Program-made: the position numbers and the translations under genes
Notes under the pieces: model-generated
The model's input: only the letters and a program-made list of their open reading frames with translations
Told to the model about the DNA's origin: nothing
The model's database searches: none
Shown: piece after piece, positions 51,101 to 57,456 of the stretch
How the letters are laid out: every line of letters begins with the position of its first letter
Position numbering within the stretch: the stretch's first letter is position 1
NCBI GenBank assembly: GCA_963851045.1
Contig: CAWKNC010000002.1
Coordinates: 868,001-932,000 of the forward strand
From: WHSW01 sp963851045
GTDB lineage: Bacteria; Actinomycetota; Thermoleophilia; Solirubrobacterales; 70-9
Length of the DNA stretch: 64,000 nt
Reading direction: 5' to 3'

Positions 51101-52231
51101 GGCGTAGAGGTTCTCGCAGAGGGTCAGGTTCAGCGGGTCGTACTCGGGTTGGCGTGCGGCGCCCTCGTAACACGGCCAGCCGAAGTTAGGAACGGTGGGG
51201 GAGGCGGTCGAGAAGGAGTCGATCTCCTCCCTGGACTTCCAGCCCGCATCGCCGAGCCACACCCGTCCGTCGTCGGGTGAGACGGTGAAGCGGAAGGGGT
51301 TGCGAAACCCGTAGGCGAGCATGCGGCTCTCGTTGGAGGTTGGCGCCGCCGAGTTGTAGAGCGGATTGTCGGGGTCGCCCGCGCCCGTGTCCGGGTCGAT
51401 GCGGATGATGGTCCCGCTGAGCCCGAGAGGGTCGCTGGTGGTCCAGTGGTCCTGCGATCGCAGGGCCCCTCCCTCGGCGTCCGGGAGGCTGAGCGGGCTT
51501 CCCTCTGGTCCGCCGGGATCGCCACACGGATTCCAGGGCGCCTCTGGATCATCGGGGCCCGTGGCCTGACCGTAGTCGGCGACGATGTAGCTGGCGCCGT
51601 CCCCGCCGCCCACATAGAGCCGACGCTGGCTGTCGAAGGCAAGCGTCCCGATCGAGTGGCTCTGGTACTGGTTGCAGTAGTCGTCCTGGATCAAAACCGT
51701 GCGCGGAACGGGCGTGGTCCCGCTCAGGTCGAGGCGCTCGATTCGTGCGGTCACCTCGCACTGGTTGACGCATGAGTCGTCGTATCTCGGCGGCGGCAGC
51801 GCGTGGGTGGGGGCGGTGCCTCCCACCGGCGCGTCGTACGTGTAGGAGATGTACGCGTAGTGGTTGGTCGCGTAGTTGGGATCGAGCGCGAGCCCGAGAA
51901 ATCCGCGGTCGCCGAAATTGTTGGCCTCGTCGCGAAAATCCAGCACCGTCTCGGGCGTCGAATCGTCGAGCCCGTCGAACCGGAGAAGCATCCCGTCCTT
52001 CTCGGCCACGAACACGTCGCCATCCGGCGCGAACGCGAGCGCTGTTGGTACGTCGAGCGACCCCGTGATTACCGAGGTCTCGTAGAACCCAGGCGGGAGC
52101 TCGTCGGCGACCGCCTCGCCGGGTAGCGAAGCGAGAACGATGAAGGAGAGCGCACACGCGATCCCCGCAGCCAGTCGGGCCCGCGTGGTTCCCCCTTTGC
52201 GCCCTCTCCGTGGCGGGCTTGGGTGATACAC
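48107..52231 (-). CDS. Secreted PQQ-type sugar dehydrogenase-like beta-propeller with PKD and cadherin-like repeats
   Basis: 1374 residues. A signal peptide (about 1-42) is followed by a soluble glucose/sorbosone dehydrogenase-type beta-propeller (about 50-490, with PTALAFAPDGDVFVAEKDG and GFRNPFRFTVSPDDGRVWLGDAG in part), a PKD domain (about 495-590, DATGSTDADAGDTLTYEWDL), an Ig-like region, and five cadherin-like repeats of about 100 residues (from about 795, each with a DxNEP- or DVNE-like joint and VxENxPxG start). A basic C-terminal tail of about 85 residues ends it (LRNGVRVRLGCSTECRV). It would be an outside enzyme or adhesin; the PQQ-binding Arg/His set is not verified. Start GTG with TAGCTT 9 nt upstream. 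Confidence 0.8.
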   Translation of the reverse strand: MYHPSPPRRGRKGGTTRARLAAGIACALSFIVLASLPGEAVADELPPGFYETSVITGSLDVPTALAFAPDGDVFVAEKDGMLLRFDGLDDSTPETVLDFRDEANNFGDRGFLGLALDPNYATNHYAYISYTYDAPVGGTAPTHALPPPRYDDSCVNQCEVTARIERLDLSGTTPVPRTVLIQDDYCNQYQSHSIGTLAFDSQRRLYVGGGDGASYIVADYGQATGPDDPEAPWNPCGDPGGPEGSPLSLPDAEGGALRSQDHWTTSDPLGLSGTIIRIDPDTGAGDPDNPLYNSAAPTSNESRMLAYGFRNPFRFTVSPDDGRVWLGDAGWKSREEIDSFSTASPTVPNFGWPCYEGAARQPEYDPLNLTLCENLYAAGPGAVEVPTFEYDHHEEVYPGDPCPVPGDGSASSGIAFYTGDSFPSEYDGSLFFTDYARHCIWRVPVDPSGNPLFGQTEAFDQHVIAPVDLKVGPDGALYYVDIGLAEIRRIQHTAGNTPPQAVATATPEFGSAPLEVDFDATGSTDADAGDTLTYEWDLNGDGDYSDPQDSTSATPTHTYNSPETVDVHLRVSDGSPETDTDTIRVDVGNHPPAPSITSPAPGSTWTVGQQLNFHGVATDAEQGTLPPSALRWDVILEHCVPGGGCHDHHQTTLDGDDDLQITAPDHGYPAHLSIELTATDNKGLARRTTLDLQPNTVNIQSQSVPSGLILQLGDVTGPAPQTLTAIQGSQVQAIAQTTQTLSATSYNWCQWSDGASRIHSFTAATSMTLTATYAPNCPPTDLALSGSSFAENQGSGATVGALSTTDPDGGAHTYSLVGGTGDTDNARFQIDGSTLKTSGSFDFETKSSYSVRIRTHDGSTGFAKAFAITVTNANDAPTGILLSDASVDENQPSGATVGALSSTDQDVGDSHSYSLVSGAGSADNASFTVDGTSLKTAASFNYEARSSYSIRVKSDDSAGGAFEQQLTVTVSDVNEPTTEIALSNSAVEENLPLGSVVGAFSSADPDATPHTYALVSGSGADDNANFAISGTELRTAATFDHEQGATYSIRVRSENGSGDSFERRLDITVTDVNEPPSAPTISSAWVAENLPAGSLVANLASDDPDASDNWTFTLVDGDGSADNADFQVSGSTLVTSRPLDFEADPVRDIRLAVKDSKGLSAARAFAIAVADVEDLPSNITLSNASVGEHMPAGSAVGDLAADDQDAGDSSAFTLVPGPGAENNGEFAISGTSLFTATELERKHGAVRSVRIRATDQFGGVLEREFTIVVLEGPLELDVVRFKVPGRPSQLLRNGVRVRLGCSTECRVRIELRASGRVARKLGIRGIVGSKRVRLGAGQRRWVTAKLERRYKRRLAAYEGRRMPKITPSFAAKER

Positions 52232-52240
52232 GAAGAATTC

Positions 52241-52246
52241 AAGCTA
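52241..52246 (-). promoter_or_regulatory. -10 hexamer for the large dehydrogenase-like gene
   Basis: On the minus strand TAGCTT lies 9 nt before the GTG start at 52231. Confidence 0.4.
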
Positions 52247-52286
52247 GCGGTTGGTGGTGAGGCCGTCTAGGCGCACGCAGGCTGGG

Positions 52287-52292
52287 TAGGGT
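52287..52292 (+). promoter_or_regulatory. -10 hexamer for the 50-residue membrane protein
   Basis: TAGGGT lies 7 nt before the ATG at 52300, the same hexamer and nearly the same spacing as at 7039. Confidence 0.45.
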
Positions 52293-52299
52293 TGAGCAC

Positions 52300-52452
52300 A
52301 TGTCGAGTGCTTATGAGCTCATCGGACGCCTGGTCGTCCGCGTCGCCTGGCTTCGCTTTGGCCGTCAGATCAAGATCGCGGGCGGGGTGGTTGCGCTTTT
52401 GGCGGTGGTCGGCGCCTATCTAGCTGCCCGGCACTCTCCGCCTGAAGGCTGA
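52300..52452 (+). CDS. Small single-span membrane protein (50 residues)
   Basis: ATG 52300 to TGA 52450-52452 encodes 50 residues: an amphipathic N-terminal half with RLVVRVAWLRFGRQIK, a hydrophobic segment (IAGGVVALLAVVGAYLAA) and a short RHSPPEG tail. Codons mostly end in G or C, and a TAGGGT promoter hexamer lies just upstream. It is divergent from the large dehydrogenase-like gene and converges on the Rpf-like gene. No family recognised. Confidence 0.6.
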   Translation: MSSAYELIGRLVVRVAWLRFGRQIKIAGGVVALLAVVGAYLAARHSPPEG

Positions 52453-52470
52453 GCGACTTACCGTGCGCCG

Positions 52471-53499
52471 CTAGGCAGCGCACTCCCAAGCCGAGGCGCC
52501 CGAGTCCGCCCAGATCAGCGCGGCGATGCGAGATTGCTCCTCTGGTGACGCGTCCTGGGGCAGGCCCTCGCCGCCATACAGATGCCAGGTCGACGGAAGA
52601 ATCTGGTAGGCGCCGCCCGCCCCCGACGTCGGGTTGACCGCGCTGAAGTCGCCGCCCGATTCGCACATGACGATCGCGTACGGGATCGCCCACTCCCCGA
52701 ACCAGGTCGCGACCTCGCTCCGAGCCTGTCTGGCCGAGATGCGTTCCAGGCGCTGGACCTCCTGGGTCCACTCGCCGACCTTCGAGCGCAGAGTTTCGAT
52801 TGCCGCTTCGCGCTGGACTCGCAATTCGGCCAGCGCCGCCGCCTGTGCCTCGGCTTCGGCGCGAACCGCGGAGATCTCGTTTCGCGCAGCGGTGACCTGC
52901 TCGTTGTGGTCGGCCGCGCGCGCTTCGGCCTCCTCGACCTCACCGAGCCGAGCCGAGACGTCGTCACGAGTCGTGCGGACGCGGGAGACCAGCGCGGCGT
53001 CGGCTTCCTCGATTCGGCGCAGGTACTCGGCGCGGGTCGCCAGATCATCGAAGCCGTCGGACTGAAGGATCAGCGTTGTGGTGTCCGGCATGCCACTGCG
53101 GTAGATGTCGACGAGCCGGCCGGAGAGCGCGTTGCGCGAACGCGTCATCTGCCGGCGGGCGACGGAAAGGCTGGCCTGTGACTCGGCGATCGCGGCCTCG
53201 AGCCGAAGTTCCTTGGCCTGGCCCTTCGCGAGCACAGCGTTGAGCTCTGCCTCGCGCCCAGCGGCGTCGATCGCCTGCTGCTGGGCGGCCGCGAGGCGAT
53301 CGGTGGCCGCCTGGATCTGCGAGCCGAGTGCCTGCGCCTCCTGCTTGGCGGCATCAATCTTCGAGCTGAGCTCGTCGATCGACTGCGCACCCGAATGTGC
53401 CGCCGTGACGGCGAGCGTCCCACACGCGAGGAAGGCCGCGGCGAAGCGGGACCCGGTAAGGCGCAAGCGGGCGGGGGTATGTGGATCTGGGATGCCCAT
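52471..53499 (-). CDS. Secreted coiled-coil protein with Rpf/transglycosylase-like domain
   Basis: 342 residues. A signal peptide (about 1-37) is followed by long coiled coils (about 40-250), as in PcsB/RipA-type wall hydrolases, and a C-terminal transglycosylase-like domain (about 262-342). The catalytic Glu280 is in the pattern MCESGGDFSAVNP, with AGGAYQILPSTW after it, as in resuscitation-promoting factors. It should cut glycan strands in peptidoglycan. It is preceded by a c-di-AMP riboswitch, a known pairing in actinobacteria; second-messenger control of wall remodelling follows. Confidence 0.87.
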   Translation of the reverse strand: MGIPDPHTPARLRLTGSRFAAAFLACGTLAVTAAHSGAQSIDELSSKIDAAKQEAQALGSQIQAATDRLAAAQQQAIDAAGREAELNAVLAKGQAKELRLEAAIAESQASLSVARRQMTRSRNALSGRLVDIYRSGMPDTTTLILQSDGFDDLATRAEYLRRIEEADAALVSRVRTTRDDVSARLGEVEEAEARAADHNEQVTAARNEISAVRAEAEAQAAALAELRVQREAAIETLRSKVGEWTQEVQRLERISARQARSEVATWFGEWAIPYAIVMCESGGDFSAVNPTSGAGGAYQILPSTWHLYGGEGLPQDASPEEQSRIAALIWADSGASAWECAA

Positions 53500-53502
53500 G
53501 GG

Positions 53503-53683
53503 GTCGTCGCCTACGGGGTTAGCTGACGGGCTCGCGCCACCGCAGGCGCTACGCGCTCGCGGTCACGAGGCGCGATTCGCCCCAGGACGGCGGAGAGCAT
53601 GCCGTCCCTTGGGTCCCCCGATCCCGTTTACAACCACCGGCTTATCCGGCGAATTGCAGGGGATTCGGCGAGGGCGTGAGACT
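53503..53683 (-). ncRNA. c-di-AMP (ydaO/yuaA-type) riboswitch
   Basis: Read on the minus strand, the region between the MFS stop and the Rpf-like start has the conserved ydaO blocks in order: GCCGAATCCCC near the 5' end, ATCGGGGGACCCA, GGGGCGAATC, and AGCCCGTCAGCTAACCCCGT then AGGCG at the 3' end. The variable middle is a GC hairpin. The 3' block lies 4 bases from the Rpf-like start codon, so the platform probably overlaps translation initiation. In other bacteria c-di-AMP turns such genes off. Boundaries are approximate. Confidence 0.85.
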
Positions 53684-53692
53684 AGCGGAGGA

Positions 53693-55006
53693 TTAGGAAC
53701 GCGTTAGCACCGGGCGCGAGGAATCCTCCTGTGCAACGGAAATTGCATCAGCGGACTCGCCTGCGGCGATCTCGTCGCCATCGGCGTCGGGATCGCGATC
53801 GGGTTCGGGTGTCAAATCGACCCCGCGCAGCGTTATGGCCGCGAGTGCCAGGACCGCGAGCACGCCGACGCCCGCAACCGCGTAGCTGACCCGCGGGCTC
53901 AGCGCAGCCGTGATCGCACCGCCGAGGAGAAAGCCAACACCCGGCATCGCGCTTGCGAGCGCCTCGAGTAGCGACAGCACCCGTGCCTGATACGACGCCC
54001 GGGTCAGCTCCTGAACAGCGGTTACGAGCGCGATCCACTGGACACCGTTGCCGATGCCGCCCACCAGCGACGCCGCGCAGGCCACGGCAAGTGTGGGGGC
54101 GATCGAGGTTCCGAGGTAGGCAGCACCGATGGCCGCGGTCGATGCGACAAGGAGGACCGGCAGGCGCACCCGCCCGAGCGCGGCAAACAGGGTGCTGCCC
54201 ACGAACATGCCGACTCCCCAGCTGGCCAACAGCAGGCCGTAGCCCGTGTCGCCCGCGTCGAGGGTTTCGACCGCGAAGACGACCTCGATCGGCAGTACCA
54301 GCGCGAAGAAGATGAACGCCACGCCCTGCGCGGCCAACAGGCGCCCGAGAGCGGGCTGCGTGCGCACGTAGGTGAGGCCACGCTTGAGCCGCATGGTCCA
54401 ATGCGCCCCGGGATCGTCGATCTCCGGCGTGCGCAGCGGCGCGATTGCGAGCAGGCCGGCGACCGCGAGGAACGAGGCTGCATCGGCAAGCAGGGCGGTT
54501 TCGATTCCGGCCGTCGCCACAAGCAAGCCGCCAAGTGCCGGACCCGCAGCGGATCCAACTGTGAACGCGACGTTGAGGAGCGCATTGCCCTCTCGTAGCT
54601 GGCCGGCCGGTGCGAGGACCGAGTGGGCTGCCGCTCGTGTCAGCGCCCGGCTGGCGGAGGCGATGGATCCATCGAAGGTGGCGAGGATCAGTACGAACGC
54701 GAGGCTGAAATCGCTGGCGAGAAGTGCCAGGAGCGCGAACGCGACAGCCTCAGCGCCGTACAAGAGAGGCAGGCTGACCCGCGCGGGCAGGGCCTCCAGC
54801 CGCGTGACGAGCGGCGGTCCGAGGAGCGCGGGCGCGAAATGCATGCCGCAGAAGAGCGCCGCGGTCGCCATCGGGCTGCCGGTCTCGCTGAAGACGAGGA
54901 TCGCAAGGGCGATTTCCCCGAGCCAGTTGCCGAGCTCATTGACGAAATAGGCCCCGCCCAGATTTGGAAATCCCGGGAGGCGAAGAGGGCGGAGGGCGGC
55001 GGCCAT
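53693..55006 (-). CDS. Major facilitator superfamily transporter
   Basis: 437 residues with about 12 hydrophobic segments and the layout of drug/efflux-type MFS proteins (NELGNWLGEIALAILVF near the start, a central loop, GTGYGLLLASWGVGMFVGS-like second half quoted as YGLLLASWGVGMFVG). An acidic cytoplasmic tail ends it. Substrate unknown. It is upstream of the riboswitch on the same strand. A TAAGGT hexamer lies 9 nt before the ATG, and TTGCAA-type motifs crowd the region upstream. Confidence 0.85.
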   Translation of the reverse strand: MAAALRPLRLPGFPNLGGAYFVNELGNWLGEIALAILVFSETGSPMATAALFCGMHFAPALLGPPLVTRLEALPARVSLPLLYGAEAVAFALLALLASDFSLAFVLILATFDGSIASASRALTRAAAHSVLAPAGQLREGNALLNVAFTVGSAAGPALGGLLVATAGIETALLADAASFLAVAGLLAIAPLRTPEIDDPGAHWTMRLKRGLTYVRTQPALGRLLAAQGVAFIFFALVLPIEVVFAVETLDAGDTGYGLLLASWGVGMFVGSTLFAALGRVRLPVLLVASTAAIGAAYLGTSIAPTLAVACAASLVGGIGNGVQWIALVTAVQELTRASYQARVLSLLEALASAMPGVGFLLGGAITAALSPRVSYAVAGVGVLAVLALAAITLRGVDLTPEPDRDPDADGDEIAAGESADAISVAQEDSSRPVLTRS

Positions 55007-55015
55007 GCAGCGCGC

Positions 55016-55021
55016 ACCTTA
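55016..55021 (-). promoter_or_regulatory. -10 hexamer for the MFS gene
   Basis: On the minus strand TAAGGT lies 9 nt before the ATG at 55006. Confidence 0.4.
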
Positions 55022-55059
55022 AGCACCGGGTTGCACGAAAGTTGCAAAATTTCAGCCCG

Positions 55060-55069
55060 ACTTGCAAGT
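55060..55069. promoter_or_regulatory. ACTTGCAAGT palindrome, possible MerR/BldC-type operator
   Basis: A perfect 10-base palindrome about 54 bases upstream of the MFS start. Related CTTGCA-containing sites occur upstream of the BldC-like gene (57093, 57132) and near the MerR-like gene (58310, 58342). Confidence 0.35.
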
Positions 55070-55202
55070 TTGCGAAGGTTTTGTCAAGCTTGCTCGGCTT
55101 TTGGACACTTCCGTGACTTTCCACGGATGGAAATCGACCGATCGGGTTGGAGGATCAATGGGCTACCGCCTTCGTTAAAGAACCTGGTTTTTTGGAACGT
55201 TC

Positions 55203-55240
55203 GAACGCCGCCGGTCCCGTGCAGGGGCTCGGCGGCGTTC
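55203..55240 (+). terminator. 11-bp hairpin with short T-run
   Basis: GAACGCCGCCG and CGGCGGCGTTC pair exactly around a 16-base loop, followed by GTGCTTTT on the plus strand. It could end a small plus-strand transcript or, as a hairpin without T-run, the HD-GYP transcript coming from the right. Confidence 0.55.
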
Positions 55241-55280
55241 GTGCTTTTGGATCTTCCGGGTTGGAGCGGAAGTTGTATGA

Positions 55281-56681
55281 CTACTGGGCCAGGGGGGCTC
55301 GCTCGCCGACCGACGGGGTCTGGCGGACGTAGTCGTGGATTCGCTTGTCGAGCGCCAGCTCGGCCTCGAAGTCGGCGTCCTCGCCGTGGCGGTATGCCAG
55401 GTCCTTGCCGTCGAGCACCTCGATGAAGGCCTCGACCATGTTCTCGTCGAGCTGGGTCCCGGAGACTCTGCGCAGCTCGATGACCGCCTCCTGAGAGCTG
55501 ACCGGGTCGCGATAGGTGTCGCGGGCCGTCATCACGTCGTAGGTATCGGCGACCGAGATGATCCGCGCGAGGAGGGGGATCTCGTCGGCTGCAAGGCCAT
55601 TCGGGTAGCCCTTACCGTCGATGCGCTCGTGGTGGGCGAGGATGATCTCACCGATCGGCTGGTATCCGTCGATCTGCGAGACGATCCGCGCGCCCTCCGC
55701 CGGGTGAGTCTTGATCGCCTCCCATTCCTCGTCGGTGAGTCGACGGCGACCGGACTTCAAGACGTTGTCCGGGAGAACGAACTTGCCGATGTCGTGCAGG
55801 AGCGCGGCGGAGTGGACGAGCTCACGATCTTCCTCGGAGAGGCCCACCTGGGTTGCGATCTCGCGCGCGTAGCGAGCGACGGCGGCGCTGTGGCGGGCGG
55901 TCATCCGGTCGCGAAGGTCGAGCGTTCGCAGCAGGGCGGAGAGGAGGGCGACTTGGAAGCCGGCAAGCTGGCGGGCGCGCAGCTCGAGTTCCTCGGCGCG
56001 CTCCTGAGAGACCAGGAGGGCGCCCACCAGATACTGGAAGACGAGGATTACGGCACCGAACATGGCCAATGCCCCGATGCCGAGCTCGACGTAGGCCGCG
56101 GCGATCGCGAGGGTGAGAACGGCAGAGGCAAGCTCGGACGGCAGGATCGGCGCCAGCGCGCTGCGAACCTTCGACCACAGTCGCGTTCGGTCCAGGTAGC
56201 AGGTGTAACCGGCGATCAGTACGAAGTCGGTGGCGAGCCCGAGAATGAAGACCGCGAGGATCAGCAGGAAGTAGATCGGGGCACCGCTGTCGATCCCACC
56301 CGCGTCTATCACGGCGCCGAAGACCATGCCGGCGATAAGCGGAAACCAGGCGTAGGTCAGAAGATTGACGAGCAGGAAGCTCGGCGTGTAGCGCTCGCGC
56401 GTCCAGCCGACCAGGATCGTTGAGACGCCCACGATCGCGGCCGGTGTCTCCCCGGCGATGACGGCGACGAGCACGGTTGCCAAGAAGCTCGCCGAGACGA
56501 CGATCCGGTTGGCCCGGACCTCGATCGACATCAGGTCGCTCGCCGCTGCGAGGACGAAGAGAATGCCGATCACGGCAAAGTCCCAGTCCGCTTCCGGAGC
56601 GCGCCATACGGCAACACCCACGGCGGCGAGAAGGGCGGCGACCTCAACGGCGATCGCGAGCTTTGTCGGCCTCTGCTTCAT
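55281..56681 (-). CDS. HD-GYP-domain membrane protein (probable c-di-GMP phosphodiesterase)
   Basis: 466 residues. The first ~210 residues are a multi-span membrane sensor (about 7-8 helices). The HD-GYP domain follows with HD at 296-297 (LLHDIGKFVLPD), HHERIDGKGYPNGL at about 350, and later ISVADTYDVMT. All metal and GYP residues appear intact, so it should hydrolyse c-di-GMP. The signal sensed in the membrane domain is unknown. It lies beside a BldC-like regulator on the same strand, and c-di-GMP is also touched by the GGDEF protein at 58334. Confidence 0.88.
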   Translation of the reverse strand: MKQRPTKLAIAVEVAALLAAVGVAVWRAPEADWDFAVIGILFVLAAASDLMSIEVRANRIVVSASFLATVLVAVIAGETPAAIVGVSTILVGWTRERYTPSFLLVNLLTYAWFPLIAGMVFGAVIDAGGIDSGAPIYFLLILAVFILGLATDFVLIAGYTCYLDRTRLWSKVRSALAPILPSELASAVLTLAIAAAYVELGIGALAMFGAVILVFQYLVGALLVSQERAEELELRARQLAGFQVALLSALLRTLDLRDRMTARHSAAVARYAREIATQVGLSEEDRELVHSAALLHDIGKFVLPDNVLKSGRRRLTDEEWEAIKTHPAEGARIVSQIDGYQPIGEIILAHHERIDGKGYPNGLAADEIPLLARIISVADTYDVMTARDTYRDPVSSQEAVIELRRVSGTQLDENMVEAFIEVLDGKDLAYRHGEDADFEAELALDKRIHDYVRQTPSVGERAPLAQ

Positions 56682-56716
56682 CTATTGATCAGTCGCGTTT
56701 GACTGGGACTGGTGCC

Positions 56717-56956
56717 TTAGGCCGTCGTCGAACCCGCGTTGCGCCCGAACCGCGGCACCGCGGGCCGCGCGCCCGAGGGCTGGCGCATCGAGTCGAGGAA
56801 CTCCTCGAGGTCACCCGGCGCGTAGCGCCGCTGACCGCCTGGGGTGCGATAGACGGGCACCAGTCCGTCGTCCGACCACTTGCGCAACGACGCGGCGCTG
56901 ACCCCCAGAAACCCGGCCGCCTCGCTTACGTTGAGAAATCGCTGTACTGCTTCCAT
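56717..56956 (-). CDS. BldC-like MerR-type small DNA-binding protein
   Basis: 79 residues from the ATG complementary to 56954-56956, which has GGGAAGGGAAG just upstream; a longer TTG start at 57079 adds non-conserved residues. Residues ~8-60 are a winged helix: FLNVSEAAGFLGVSAASLRKW then PVYRTPGGQRRYAPGDLEEFL. This is close in form to BldC, which in Streptomyces binds AT-rich direct repeats to control development, and to excisionase-like HTHs. AACTTGCA motifs lie upstream (57093-57100, 57132-57143) and may be its sites. No effector domain. Confidence 0.75.
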   Translation of the reverse strand: MEAVQRFLNVSEAAGFLGVSAASLRKWSDDGLVPVYRTPGGQRRYAPGDLEEFLDSMRQPSGARPAVPRFGRNAGSTTA

Positions 56957-57456
56957 CTTCCCTTCCCGGTCTGTCAAACCGCCGTGAAGCGGCGCAAACG
57001 TGAAACCGTCAGAGGGGTTGGTAGCCCGAAGAAGCCCCCTCCACAAGGCCCTATCGGCAGATGCGGAAGGAATGCACAACTTCTCTGGACGGAACTTGCA
57101 CTAGACCGCATAGGTCTGCGTAAAAGCGAGCAAACTTGCAAAAGGTGCGCAAGGTCTATGGGCGGTCGTTACTGGGCGGTTGGAGTTCCGTCTTTGCCGT
57201 GACGTTTGCGGCTCGCGGGTCCTGTCGCGGCGGGTGCCCCACCGCTCGCCTATCGGCTCGCGGGGCCTCCCCGCTCGCGCCACCCGCGCGAGTCACGTGG
57301 TGGCCACGGCAAGCTGAGCGCTCTCGTTCCCACTCGAGATGAGATGGCAAGCTCCGGCGCCTATCGCGCGGGTGGCACGGATGGGGAGGTCCCGCGAGCG
57401 CATGCGAGCGATGGGGTCCCCGCCGTGACAGGACCCGGCGCGCTACAAGCGGAGGG
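56957..57456. other. 500-base gap holding TTGCAA motifs and a long inverted repeat
   Basis: The part near 56957-57145 contains the leader of the BldC-like gene, the sites AACTTGCA (57093-57100) and AAACTTGCAAAA (57132-57143), and a 5-bp AGACC/GGTCT repeat at 57103-57117. The part from 57217 to 57436 is the long inverted repeat listed separately. No gene with G/C-ending codons is visible in the gap. Confidence 0.5.
57217..57436. repeat. Long imperfect inverted repeat (~75-base arms)
   Basis: Bases 57217-57291 and the complement of 57364-57436 align over about 75 positions with roughly 60 matches and one 2-base gap. Shared blocks include GGGTCCTGTC, CGGCGGG, CGCTCGC, GCTCGCGGG, CCTCCCC and CCACCCGCGCGA. 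The 72-base spacer has two direct copies of GGCAAGCT. It ends 21 bases from the stop of the MerR-like gene. It could be two inverted copies of a short repeat element, a large RNA hairpin, or a MITE-like element. Confidence 0.7.

Larger units (their letters stand above)
55007..55280. promoter_or_regulatory. Regulatory gap: TTGCAA motifs, tiny ORF and hairpin
   Basis: This 274-base gap lies between the MFS start and the HD-GYP stop. It holds TTGCA boxes at 55031, 55042 and the palindrome at 55060-55069, a TTGTCA at 55081, the stem CCGTG/CACGG at 55111-55126, a GGAGG-preceded 6-codon ORF at 55158-55178 (MGYRLR), and the 11-bp hairpin at 55203-55240. It looks like a control region for the MFS gene plus a possible small plus-strand transcript. 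Confidence 0.45.
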
